From the NCBI GenBank assembly GCA_002050355.1, contig MWYY01000056.1:1-40234 (forward strand): 40,234 bases of DNA. The letters run 5' to 3'. The stretch is from Acidobacteria bacterium 28-9 (GTDB lineage: Bacteria > Acidobacteriota > Blastocatellia > Pyrinomonadales > Pyrinomonadaceae). Shown piece after piece: positions 18,480-26,517 of this stretch (within the stretch, counting starts at the first letter, position 1; each line of letters opens with the position of its first letter). The notes beneath the pieces are model-generated. The model searched no databases, was not told where the DNA came from, and saw nothing but the letters and a program-made list of their open reading frames with translations. Position numbers and translations under genes: made by a program.

Positions 18480-18923
18480 ATGATGCTTCCGCGCTACGAG
18501 CTTAAATCCGATGAGAGTTTGACCGTTTTTGAGTTTGTGAGCGTCGGCGGAAAAGGCGAGATTTCAAAGATTGTTCAGTATTCGGAAACCAATTTGAAGG
18601 ATTTTTACAATCTCGGTTTCGGCGATAAAGATTTACAAACGGGCAAAGTTGACGACACGGTTATTTCAGACAACGGCGACAGTCAAAAAGTTCTGGCGAC
18701 AGTTGCCGCTACCGTTTACGCTTTTACCGATAAATATCCAGAGGCTTGGATTTACGCGACGGGCAGCACGAAATCGCGGACGAGGCTTTACCGAATCGGA
18801 TTGACGAACAATTTGGGCGAAATTACGGAAGATTTTGAGTTATACGGACAGCGAGAAGGCGAGTGGCGGGAATTTGTCAGAGGCGTCGAATACGAAGCGT
18901 TTTTGGTCAGACGAAGGAGTTAA
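18480..18923 (+). CDS. DUF6934 family protein
   Basis: 147 residues; two adjacent ATGs (18480 and 18483) are possible starts. I recognise the DUF6934 pattern: F-E-F-V-S-x-G-x-K-G-x-I-x-K-I-V at the N-terminus, FYNLGFGDKDLQTGKVDD, the KVLATVAATVYAF helix, and YATGSTKSRTRLYRIG. No function is established for the family to my knowledge. The start overlaps the stop of an 11-codon leader frame, so translation may be coupled. The next gene begins within 5 bases, and its ribosome site AAGGAG lies inside this gene's end. Confidence 0.75.
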   Translation: MMLPRYELKSDESLTVFEFVSVGGKGEISKIVQYSETNLKDFYNLGFGDKDLQTGKVDDTVISDNGDSQKVLATVAATVYAFTDKYPEAWIYATGSTKSRTRLYRIGLTNNLGEITEDFELYGQREGEWREFVRGVEYEAFLVRRRS

Positions 18924-18927
18924 AGCG

Positions 18928-19095
18928 ATGAAAAAAATTGAGGAATTAAACGAATCGAAACTGCCGATAGTTAAAATTGACAAATCGCTGGGCAAATACA
19001 GAGATAAAGTTTTGTTCAAGGAAAAAGTTGAAAAAGCCAACGAGACATTAAAAAGCGTCGGTTTGCCGAAGGCTTTACAAAAGTCGAAAGCATAA
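18928..19095 (+). CDS. small partner protein of the DUF6934 gene, 55 aa
   Basis: ATG 18928 with an AAGGAG site 9 bases upstream opens 55 codons rich in Lys and Glu (MKKIEELNESKLPIVKIDKS...). It lies 4 bases after the DUF6934 gene and appears cotranscribed. No known family. The pairing of a 145-residue protein with a small charged partner resembles toxin-antitoxin layouts, but nothing in the sequence proves this. Confidence 0.6.
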   Translation: MKKIEELNESKLPIVKIDKSLGKYRDKVLFKEKVEKANETLKSVGLPKALQKSKA

Positions 19096-19101
19096 CACTT
19101 A

Positions 19102-19227
19102 CTCGCAAAATAAAATACGCAAGACGAAACGCTCGAAAATCAAGCCGCGCATCTTGCGCCCGTTAACGCAGCCGCTGAATTGATTGACCGCGAGATTCAC
19201 CAAAAAACGCTCGAACAATCCGCGTAA
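19102..19227 (+). repeat. right copy of the direct repeat with a degenerate reading frame
   Basis: Bases 19102-19145 repeat 18431-18474. The 11-codon leader ATG of the left copy corresponds to ACG at 19117. From there the frame stays open for 36 codons (TQDETLENQAAHLAP... to TAA at 19225-19227), in the same frame as the small gene upstream. It looks like the remains of a short coding sequence without a start codon. Confidence 0.45.
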
Positions 19228-19274
19228 ATATTTCAGCTTATTTACAACAAGTCGAAAAGAAATCCTAAAAATAA

Positions 19275-20579
19275 ATGACACCGACGACAAGCGAAGAACA
19301 ATTGAAATATCAAAGCGGTTTCGGCAACGAATTCGCCACCGAAGCTGTTAAAGGTGCGTTGCCCGTTGGACGCAATTCGCCGCAAAAAGCGCCGCTCGGA
19401 CTTTACGCCGAACAGTTTTCGGGAACGTCTTTTACCACGCCGCGCCTTTTGAATAAACGTACCTGGACGTATCGCATTCAACCGTCGGTTCTACACAAAC
19501 CTTTTCGGCAAATCGAAAATAATCATTTTCTTTCAAAGTTCGATGAAATAGTTACGACGCCGAACCAACTGCGCTGGAATCCGCAGCCTTTGCCGCAAAC
19601 AGAGACGGATTTTATTGACGGCATTGTCACGATGGTAGGCTGCGGCGACAGTTTCTCGCAAACAGGTTTAGGCATTCATATTTTCGCCTGCAACAAAAAT
19701 ATGACGGATAGATTTTTCTATAATGCTGACGGCGAAATGCTCGTTGTCGCGGAGAAAAATCGCGTTCGTTTTTTGACCGAACTTGGAATTGTCGAAATCG
19801 GTTCGGGTGAGATTTGTGTTTTACCGCGCGGTTTGAAATTTCGCGTCGAATTACCGGACGGCGATGCGCGCGGCTACATTTGCGAAAACTACGCGGCGCA
19901 TTTTCGTCTGCCTGATTTAGGTCCGATTGGTGCGAACGGTTTGGCGAATCCGCGCGATTTTGAAACGCCTGTCGCTTGGTTTGAAGATGAAGACGGCGAG
20001 TTTGAATTGACGGCGAAATTCGGCGGCAATCTTTGGACGACGGAAATAAAAAGCTCGCCTTTGAATGTCGTCGCCTGGCACGGAAACTACGCGCCATATA
20101 AATACGATTTGCGAAGATTTAATACAATCGGCTCGGTTTCTTTTGACCATCCAGACCCAAGTATTTACACGGTTTTAACCGCGCCTTCGCCGGAAATCGG
20201 CGTTGCGAATTGCGATTTCGTAATTTTTCCAGACCGCTGGCTCGTGCAGGAAGATACGTTTCGCCCGCCGTGGTTTCATCGCAATTATATGTCGGAATTT
20301 ATGGGTTTGTGCTTCGGGCAATACGACGCTAAAGAAGAAGGTTTTGTCGCAGGCGGCGCGAGTCTGCATAATCAAATGTCGGCGCACGGTCCCGATGCTG
20401 ATGCATTTGAAAAAGCATCGAATACTGAATTAAAGCCGCAGAAACTTTCCGGCACTATGGCGTTTATGTTTGAGTCGCGTTATATTATTCGCCCGACGCG
20501 CTTTGCGATGGAAACCGCAGAACTCCAGCACGAGTATTTTGAAGTTTGGCAAAATCTGCCGAAAAACTTTAAATCTTAA
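19275..20579 (+). CDS. hmgA: homogentisate 1,2-dioxygenase
   Basis: 434 residues. Opens the ring of homogentisate to maleylacetoacetate. The iron ligands His335 and Glu341 ([10 protein letters not shown]) and His371 (AHGPDADAF) are at the same positions as in the human enzyme, as is the presumed base His292 ([11 protein letters not shown]). N-terminal [13 protein letters not shown] and [11 protein letters not shown] are family signatures. The later enzymes of the pathway (maleylacetoacetate isomerase, fumarylacetoacetase) are not in the window. Confidence 0.97.
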   Translation: MTPTTSEEQLKYQSGFGNEFATEAVKGALPVGRNSPQKAPLGLYAEQFSGTSFTTPRLLNKRTWTYRIQPSVLHKPFRQIENNHFLSKFDEIVTTPNQLRWNPQPLPQTETDFIDGIVTMVGCGDSFSQTGLGIHIFACNKNMTDRFFYNADGEMLVVAEKNRVRFLTELGIVEIGSGEICVLPRGLKFRVELPDGDARGYICENYAAHFRLPDLGPIGANGLANPRDFETPVAWFEDEDGEFELTAKFGGNLWTTEIKSSPLNVVAWHGNYAPYKYDLRRFNTIGSVSFDHPDPSIYTVLTAPSPEIGVANCDFVIFPDRWLVQEDTFRPPWFHRNYMSEFMGLCFGQYDAKEEGFVAGGASLHNQMSAHGPDADAFEKASNTELKPQKLSGTMAFMFESRYIIRPTRFAMETAELQHEYFEVWQNLPKNFKS

Positions 20580-20866
20580 GTTGAAATTAATTCGATAAAT
20601 CACCGGAAAATTTCCTGCAAAGGTGCAAATTCGGGTTATGACAAATCAGCTAATGCATTATTTGGTAGACAACGGAAAACGATTTAATAAATTTCGTAAA
20701 AATTCCGTTCGATTCAATTCCGCGATTATTAAGTTCATAAAAGTGTTTACCTTTTCGGGTTTTAAAACTAAAATAACAAGGCGGGGAAGCAACCTGAATT
20801 TGGAGGTGGCACATCATAGACACAGACAATTTATTAAATTCCGAAAACAATCTTTTAGGAGCTTCT

Positions 20867-21529
20867 ATGGAATCAGCTTCGATAGCTATTGAGCGCGACG
20901 GCGTTTTTCAGACAGAGGAAATTGCGAATATTTCCGCGTTTGTTTCCTCTTCGCCCGCCGAGACGGAAATTGTTGCAGCCGATACGCCCGATTTTGAATT
21001 GACGCGCCTTGCCGCCTCGGGAAATATCTCCGCGTTTGAATTGCTTTATGAACGTTATCATCGTCGGACTTACGGTTTGTGTCTGCGGATGACGAGCAGC
21101 CAGACCGAAGCGGAAGATTTGACGCAGGAAGTTTTTATACAGCTTTTTCGCAAAATCGGCAGCTTTCGCGGTGAATCGGCTTTTTCAACCTGGCTGCATC
21201 GCTTGACGGTTAATCAGGTTTTGATGCACTTTCGGCGGCGCAGTGTAAAAAACGAAAGAATATCGGAAGATGGGGAGATTCCCGAACAAATCGTGCCGGG
21301 AACGGAAAATCAAGCCCGTATGCCGGTTCTCGACCGCATCGGTTTGACCAAAGCCGTTTCGGAATTGCCGCCCGGTTACCGAAATGTGTTTTTGCTGCAC
21401 GATGTCGAAGGCTACGAACACGAAGAAGTTGCGAAAATACTTCATATTTCTGTGGGAACATCAAAATCTCAACTTCACAAAGCGCGTCTCAAACTGCGCG
21501 GTTTGTTGTTCAAACAAAACAAAGCGTAA
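20867..21529 (+). CDS. ECF-type RNA polymerase sigma factor (RpoE-like)
   Basis: 220 residues. After a 40-residue leader, region 2 is at about 55-120 ([48 protein letters not shown]) and region 4 at about 160-212 ([45 protein letters not shown]). ATG 20867 has an AGGAG site. In-frame sequence continues 17 codons upstream to an ATA at 20816, which has a stronger GGAGGT site. It is followed by a zinc-finger anti-sigma gene, its probable regulator. The 287-bp gap before it (20580-20866) holds no other supported gene. Confidence 0.93.
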   Translation: MESASIAIERDGVFQTEEIANISAFVSSSPAETEIVAADTPDFELTRLAASGNISAFELLYERYHRRTYGLCLRMTSSQTEAEDLTQEVFIQLFRKIGSFRGESAFSTWLHRLTVNQVLMHFRRRSVKNERISEDGEIPEQIVPGTENQARMPVLDRIGLTKAVSELPPGYRNVFLLHDVEGYEHEEVAKILHISVGTSKSQLHKARLKLRGLLFKQNKA

Positions 21530-21635
21530 ATTTTTTGCAAGGCAACCTAAAACTTTCCGCTGCAATCTATTAGTTGAATCCGCAAAACAAAGCGCGAGTG
21601 TTAAATTAAATTTTACTTTCTCCTGTATTAAACCG

Positions 21636-22394
21636 ATGAACTGTAAGCAATGCCAAGAATTAATCAGCTTGTTTTTGGACAATGAACTGAATGAAACAAT
21701 TTCGATGAATGTCCAAACGCATCTGGCGTTATGTTTGCCGTGCGCCAAGGTTTGCGAAGAGTTTGCGATGATTCTGGATTTTTGCGCTTTGGACGAAACC
21801 GAAAATTTTTTGCCGCCGAATTCAAAAGCTCTGTGGTGTCGGATAAATAATATTATCGAAAGCGAGATTGAACCGGAAATTCGTCCGGTGCAAAATGAAT
21901 CGGTTAAAACGGGATTTCTTGCAAAGATTCGACATAATAGCTGGCGATTTTCGTCTTCGCAGGTTTTGGCTACGGTTTTTGGTGTTGCGCTCGTCAGTTC
22001 TTTGCTGACGGTTGTCGGTTTTACAAATTATACGGGGCAAGACACAGATATTTCCGTAAATACTTCTGCTGCCACTTCCGCGCCGCCAGGCGCTTTTCAG
22101 CGAGTTCTCGGTAAATTCGGTTTGGTCGAAATGCCGGAACAAGCGCGAGAGCGTCGCGTCAAGGAACAACAAGGTGCGATTGATTACTGGAACAAGCGCG
22201 TCGAAGCAAGACGCACAAAATGGAACAATCATCTGCGCCAGGCGTTTGACCGCAATTTGAACGAGATAAATCAGGTTGTTTTTGAATACGACAGAATTTT
22301 GCAGGAAAATCCGCAGGACGAACTCTCAGGCGAAATGCTGGATTCGGCTTTGAATGAAAAAATGGCTCTTCTTCGTGAATTTTCCGATTTATAG
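21636..22394 (+). CDS. membrane-bound anti-sigma factor with zf-HC2 domain
   Basis: 252 residues from ATG 21636; the longer open frame upstream only overlaps the sigma gene. The N-terminus has the zinc anti-sigma motif: Cys3, Cys6 and the H-x3-C-x2-C set His29/Cys33/Cys36. One transmembrane helix spans about 107-129, and the remaining region (about 150-252) is charged and helical, probably periplasmic coiled coil. It should hold the ECF sigma at the membrane until a signal releases it. Starts 106 bases after the sigma gene. Confidence 0.85.
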   Translation: MNCKQCQELISLFLDNELNETISMNVQTHLALCLPCAKVCEEFAMILDFCALDETENFLPPNSKALWCRINNIIESEIEPEIRPVQNESVKTGFLAKIRHNSWRFSSSQVLATVFGVALVSSLLTVVGFTNYTGQDTDISVNTSAATSAPPGAFQRVLGKFGLVEMPEQARERRVKEQQGAIDYWNKRVEARRTKWNNHLRQAFDRNLNEINQVVFEYDRILQENPQDELSGEMLDSALNEKMALLREFSDL

Positions 22395-22408
22395 TTTTAG
22401 TTTTGAAA

Positions 22409-23188
22409 ATGAATTTGGAATTGAAAAAATTATTTACCCGTTTTACAAACTTAAAAACTACGATTCTTCTGTTGACCGTAGTTTTTTTCTTTGCGTCTTC
22501 GGCAATCGGCGTCGCGGCGCAGAAAAGATTTACAAGAACTTATCCGGCAAGCAAAAACGTTCGTCTGCAATTGCTAAACCGCTCCGGCACGATTACGGTC
22601 GAAGGCTGGGACAAAGCGGAAGTCAAGATTGTGGCTGATTTGGAAGCGCCGGTGGCAAATATCGAACCGCAAAGTTTGAGCGGTATAATCAACATCAATC
22701 TGGTCAAAGACAATCAAGGCAGGAACGAAGTCGGAAACGTCAATTTTCTCATCAAAGTCCCTTACACTTCGATGGTTGACATTGAAACCAGGATGGGAAA
22801 TCTGAATGTCAGCAATATCGGCGGCGGACTTGTTCGCGCGCATATCTCCAGCGAGGGCGATATAACTTTAACGAATATCAGCTCAAGCGCGGTTGCCGCC
22901 GAGAATGTTATGGGCGACATCTTCTTCGACGGCGATATTAAGCGCGAAGGCAACTACCGGATTAGTTCGATGCGCGGCAATATAAATCTTCGTATTCCTT
23001 TTAACTCTTCATTTCGCCTCGTTGCCACCGCTCCATCGACGCGCAGCATCTCGCTCGGTTCTTTTGCCGCCGGTTCCGGTTTGAATTTTGTCAGCGACGG
23101 TCGGCGCGTCGTCGGCAGATTCGGCGACGGCAGCGCAACTCTAACCGTAACAAACCAGCGCGGAAGCATTTCGTTCATTCGCCGGTAA
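22409..23188 (+). CDS. DUF4097 family beta-strand repeat protein (first copy)
   Basis: 259 residues from ATG 22409. N-terminal signal/transmembrane segment at about 17-36 ending near GVAAQ, then a right-handed parallel beta-helix-like domain typical of DUF4097 (SGTITVEGWDKAEVKI, VDIETRMGNLNVSNIGGGLV, AENVMGDIFFDGDI, SMRGNINLRIP). Proteins of this family often sit beside ECF sigma/anti-sigma genes and may act in envelope stress sensing or scaffolding. It is 14 bases after the anti-sigma gene and likely in the same operon. Confidence 0.8.
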   Translation: MNLELKKLFTRFTNLKTTILLLTVVFFFASSAIGVAAQKRFTRTYPASKNVRLQLLNRSGTITVEGWDKAEVKIVADLEAPVANIEPQSLSGIININLVKDNQGRNEVGNVNFLIKVPYTSMVDIETRMGNLNVSNIGGGLVRAHISSEGDITLTNISSSAVAAENVMGDIFFDGDIKREGNYRISSMRGNINLRIPFNSSFRLVATAPSTRSISLGSFAAGSGLNFVSDGRRVVGRFGDGSATLTVTNQRGSISFIRR

Positions 23189-23192
23189 AATT

Positions 23193-23330
23193 AACCGCAG
23201 ATAAACGCAGATAACGCAGATTTTATTTTCACCTCAAATTTCCACCAATCAATTTACTTTCGAGTTAGAAGAATGAAACAAATTATAAAATTGAAAAAAA
23301 CTTGTATTCGTTTGTGTTTATCTGCGGTTT
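23193..23330. repeat. inverted repeat of the CGCAGATAAA type whose right arm is coding
   Basis: Left arm AACCGCAGATAAACGCAGAT... (23193-23220) holds three tandem copies of the word CGCAGAT. Right arm TTTATCTGCGGTTT (23317-23330) is its inverse complement and lies inside codons 15-20 of the next gene, in its signal peptide. Same family as 12345-12424. Confidence 0.6.
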
Positions 23331-24199
23331 CATTTTTTCTTTTTTTGTCTTCGTCTTCTTTCGGACAGATTGTCGTTGCCAATCCTGCGCCGCTTCTCAA
23401 ACGCACGACTTATAAAACCGAAAACATTGATTTCGGCTCGGGCGGAACAATTTCGATTGTCGGTGCGCCGATAGGCTCGATAACGATTGAAGGCTGGCAG
23501 AAAGCGGAAGTTGAAATTACGGCGGAAGTGGAAGTTCAAGCCGCTAACGAGAACGATTTGGCTTTGCTCGCTCAAATAAATACTTTTGTTATCAACGAAG
23601 ATTTCAGGCATATTCGCGTCGAAACGGTCGGAACTTTCGATAAAAACTATATGAAGCGCGCGGCGAAAAAATTTCCCAAAAACCTTTTGAATATGCCGTT
23701 TCGAGTTGATTATTATATAAAAGCTCCAGTTTTTTGCGATTTGGAAATTGACGGCGGACGCGGTGATTTGAATTTGTCGAAAGTCGAAGGCGCAATTCAA
23801 ATAAAGGTTTTGGAGTCGAACGCCAAACTCGATTTAGTCGGCGGAACGCTTACCGCCACAATCGGCAGCGGAAACGTTGACGTTACAATCCCGACAAGCA
23901 TTTGGCGCGGCAGAAACGCCGACGTTCTGCTCGCAAAAGGAAATATGAACGTTTTTTTTCCGCAAAATCTCAACGCCAATGTTAACGCAACGGTTTTGCG
24001 AAGCGGGCAAATCGAAAATTCTTACAAGTTTCTAAAACCCCGCGAACAGCGCGCAAAATTTACTGCCAAATCAATCGCGGCGAAATCCGGCAACGGCGGC
24101 GCGACACTATCTTTTACAGTCGGCGACGGAAGCTTAAAACTCGGCGCGTTTGAAAATAAGCGCGCAAAACTTTACGTTCCTTTGCTAACCGGTCTGTAA
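23273..24199 (+). CDS. DUF4097-like envelope protein (second copy)
   Basis: 308 residues. Signal peptide of about 31 residues (hydrophobic LCLSAVSFFLFLSSSSFG). The mature part again shows beta-strand repeat motifs shared with the gene before it, such as IGSITIEGWQKAEVEITAEVEV, LEIDGGRGDLNLSKVEGAIQIKV and GTLTATIGSGNVDVTIP. It appears to be a diverged tandem paralogue of the gene at 22409. It probably acts in the cell envelope under the same ECF regulation. An overlapping palindromic repeat contributes part of the signal peptide. Confidence 0.75.
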   Translation: MKQIIKLKKTCIRLCLSAVSFFLFLSSSSFGQIVVANPAPLLKRTTYKTENIDFGSGGTISIVGAPIGSITIEGWQKAEVEITAEVEVQAANENDLALLAQINTFVINEDFRHIRVETVGTFDKNYMKRAAKKFPKNLLNMPFRVDYYIKAPVFCDLEIDGGRGDLNLSKVEGAIQIKVLESNAKLDLVGGTLTATIGSGNVDVTIPTSIWRGRNADVLLAKGNMNVFFPQNLNANVNATVLRSGQIENSYKFLKPREQRAKFTAKSIAAKSGNGGATLSFTVGDGSLKLGAFENKRAKLYVPLLTGL

Positions 24200-24224
24200 T
24201 TTTATTCTTTGTTCCGAATAAAAT
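24199..24224 (+). terminator. possible weak terminator hairpin
   Basis: A 9-bp perfect stem, ATTTTATTC with GAATAAAAT, starts at the stop codon of the second DUF4097 gene. There is no T run after it, so intrinsic termination is uncertain. Confidence 0.3.
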
Positions 24225-24594
24225 CTCTCAGCCAGCCGATGTTTTTGCGCCGACTGTTAAAACTTTTTGTAACTGTTTTTGCTAACAAAAACTCTTAACC
24301 GTTTCGGCGGACTTATTTTTTTATTTTGCCGTATTTTGCATCTGATTTCTCGATACAATCGAATTAAATACCAAGAAGCGAAAGATTTTTTTCACTCTTC
24401 GGGAGGATGAAAAATTAAGAAAATCGTCAATAGAACGCGCGGCATAAGATAGAAAAATTTAGTGACGATTTAGGTGAAAAATTGAGGCTGCAATCGGGTG
24501 TTGCGCTCTGCGCCGACTTTGAAAATGCTTTGAAATAGAGTAGCTTGAAATTGACTGACTAACTCAAAACTGCTTTTCTAAGAAGATAAAAGTT
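24225..24594. other. 370-bp leader region upstream of the second ECF sigma gene
   Basis: No coding region longer than a few codons. A GGGAGG site at about 24400 is followed by ATG AAA AAT TAA, a three-codon dead end. The region must hold the promoter of the sigma gene at 24595. No riboswitch or RNA fold was recognised. Confidence 0.35.
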
Positions 24595-25155
24595 GTGGCT
24601 CAGACTATTCTAAATCGCATTGCAGCCGGACAAAATTCAGCCGTTCAAGAGTGTTTAGACACTTACGGCGGTTTGGTGTGGTCACTGGCGCGCCGGATGT
24701 TGCCGAACGCGGAAGAAGCCGAAGATGCCGTGCAGGAAATTTTTATAGACGTTTGGAAAAATGCGGAACGCTTTGACGAAACTAAAGCGTCGGAGACGAC
24801 TTTCGTAGCGATGATTGCGCGGCGGCGACTGATTGACTGGATGAGAAAGGGAAATCGTCAGCCTAATACAAATTCTTTAGAAGAGATTGTCGTCGAGCCG
24901 TTTGAGAGTAAAGACCGCGATATGCAAATCTTCATCGAGGCGAAGGAAGCGGCGCGGGCGATGAAAAATCTGCGCCCGGAACAGAAACAAATTTTGCATC
25001 TTTCGATTATACAAGGAATGTCGCATCAGGAAATCGCCGAAAGGCTCAGTATGCCGCTCGGCACGGTCAAAACGCACGCCCGACGCGGCTTGATGCAGGT
25101 CAGGGAAAATTTAGACTCGGAAAATTCCGGCGGAAGCAAGGGGGCGACAGTATGA
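24595..25155 (+). CDS. ECF-type sigma factor (SigK-like)
   Basis: 186 residues from a GTG start with a weak AAGAAG ribosome site. Region 2 is at about 20-85 (SLARRMLPNAEEAEDAVQEIFIDVWK, FVAMIARRRLIDWMRK) and region 4 at about 123-170 (LRPEQKQILHLSIIQGMSHQEIAERLSMPLGTVKTHARRGL). Its stop codon overlaps the ATG of the next gene (ATGA), which encodes an RskA-type anti-sigma factor. The pair is a standard sigma/anti-sigma switch. Confidence 0.93.
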   Translation: MAQTILNRIAAGQNSAVQECLDTYGGLVWSLARRMLPNAEEAEDAVQEIFIDVWKNAERFDETKASETTFVAMIARRRLIDWMRKGNRQPNTNSLEEIVVEPFESKDRDMQIFIEAKEAARAMKNLRPEQKQILHLSIIQGMSHQEIAERLSMPLGTVKTHARRGLMQVRENLDSENSGGSKGATV

Positions 25156-26273
25156 ACGAAATACAAAAAAACAGACTGATTGAACTGCTCGCCGACCAAG
25201 CCGTTTTCGGATTAAATCAAGAAGAATTGACGGAGCTTTATCAATTAAAAAAACAATTTCCCGAATTGGAAAACGACATTTCATTTGAATTGACGGCGGC
25301 GGCAATCGGTTTGACCGATGTAAACGTTTCCGAGACTTTACCGGCAAATTTGCGAGCTAAAATTTTAGTCGGTGCCGACGAATTTTTTGGGTGCAATGAT
25401 ACCGCGCAAAACGTCATTAATTTTCCGGCTAAAGCACAGGAAACCAGAGCAGCAAATCAAGCGGAAACAAAGCAACCTTTTTGGCAATGGCTCGGTTGGG
25501 CGGTTGCGGCGGCGGCGTGCGTGGCGCTCGCGGTTAATTTATGGCTGACTCGTACTCGACCATCAGTCGAAGAAGCTAAAACTCCACAAACTGTTCAAAC
25601 TCCCGAAACCTTGGGAGTTCCTGAAACCATAAAAACTCCTGAAGTTGTAATAACTCCTGAAACCGCAGAGATTCCCGAATCCCCGAAAATCCCTGCGACC
25701 GGTGAGAATAACGAAACGTTGAGGAATGGTGGAACCGCGAGAAATCCCGAATCAGGAAGAAATCAGGAAGCAGCGAGAAACCCCGGAACCGTAAAAACTC
25801 CTGAAATTTTCAGAACGCCGAACGTAGCAAAAACTCCTGAAATTGCCAGTATTCCCCAACCCTCAAAGCCTCCGACGCCGGAATTGTCGGCAGCGCAAAA
25901 GCGCGCGCAACTACTTGCTTCCGCGCCGGACATTGTTCAAACAAGCTGGACATCTGCGAAAGACAACAAGAGAGTTTTAGGCGATGTCGTTTGGAGCAGC
26001 GCGCAGCAAAAAGGTTATCTTCGTTTACGTGATATGCCCGCGCTTGACCCGAATCAAGAAACTTACCAGCTTTGGATTGTAGATGAAGCGCAAAATGACA
26101 AGACGCCGGTCAGCGGCGGCATATTTAACGTCAATCAAGCGGGCGAAGTTATCGTTCCGATTAACGCGCAGTTGAAAATACAAAAACCGAAGATGTTTGT
26201 CATCAGTAAGGAAAGAGCAGGCGGAGTCGTGGTTTCCAAGCCGAACCGCTTTGTGGCAATCGCAAAGATATAA
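25152..26273 (+). CDS. RskA-type anti-sigma factor with a Pro/Thr/Glu repeat linker
   Basis: 373 residues. The N-terminal domain (about 1-60) is the helical anti-sigma part without zinc ligands. One transmembrane helix lies at about 113-132. Residues 137-245 form a low-complexity linker of 5-6-residue units such as KTPET and ITPET. The anti-sigma-K C-terminal domain is at about 255-373 (VLGDVVWSSAQQKGYLRL, YQLWIVDEA, KMFVISKE). It probably keeps the sigma factor of the overlapping upstream gene inactive at the membrane. The linker is much longer than in typical family members. Confidence 0.88.
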   Translation: MNEIQKNRLIELLADQAVFGLNQEELTELYQLKKQFPELENDISFELTAAAIGLTDVNVSETLPANLRAKILVGADEFFGCNDTAQNVINFPAKAQETRAANQAETKQPFWQWLGWAVAAAACVALAVNLWLTRTRPSVEEAKTPQTVQTPETLGVPETIKTPEVVITPETAEIPESPKIPATGENNETLRNGGTARNPESGRNQEAARNPGTVKTPEIFRTPNVAKTPEIASIPQPSKPPTPELSAAQKRAQLLASAPDIVQTSWTSAKDNKRVLGDVVWSSAQQKGYLRLRDMPALDPNQETYQLWIVDEAQNDKTPVSGGIFNVNQAGEVIVPINAQLKIQKPKMFVISKERAGGVVVSKPNRFVAIAKI

Positions 26274-26293
26274 AAAATTACAATCGGAAAATG

Positions 26294-26331
26294 AAAAAAA
26301 GGCGAAGCATCAAAACTGTTTCGCCTTTTTC
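26294..26331 (+). terminator. rho-independent terminator
   Basis: GGCGAA (26301-26306) pairs with TTCGCC (26320-26325), extended by an A run before and a T run after (TTTTTCGTTTTT). It follows the RskA-type gene by about 20 bases. Confidence 0.75.
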
Positions 26332-26517
26332 GTTTTTATAATAAGCGTGCGCCGTTGGTTGAATTTATCTCGCAAATTTGATTTTACTTCTTAATTGCTT
26401 TTGCGTATAGATATTTACCTTGATTTCGTGATAATTTTTTTGAAAGAATTTTATCCTTATTACACAGAATTTTTCTTTTTGTCCGCAGCTTAAAATTGCT
26501 TTTATACAAATTAAATA

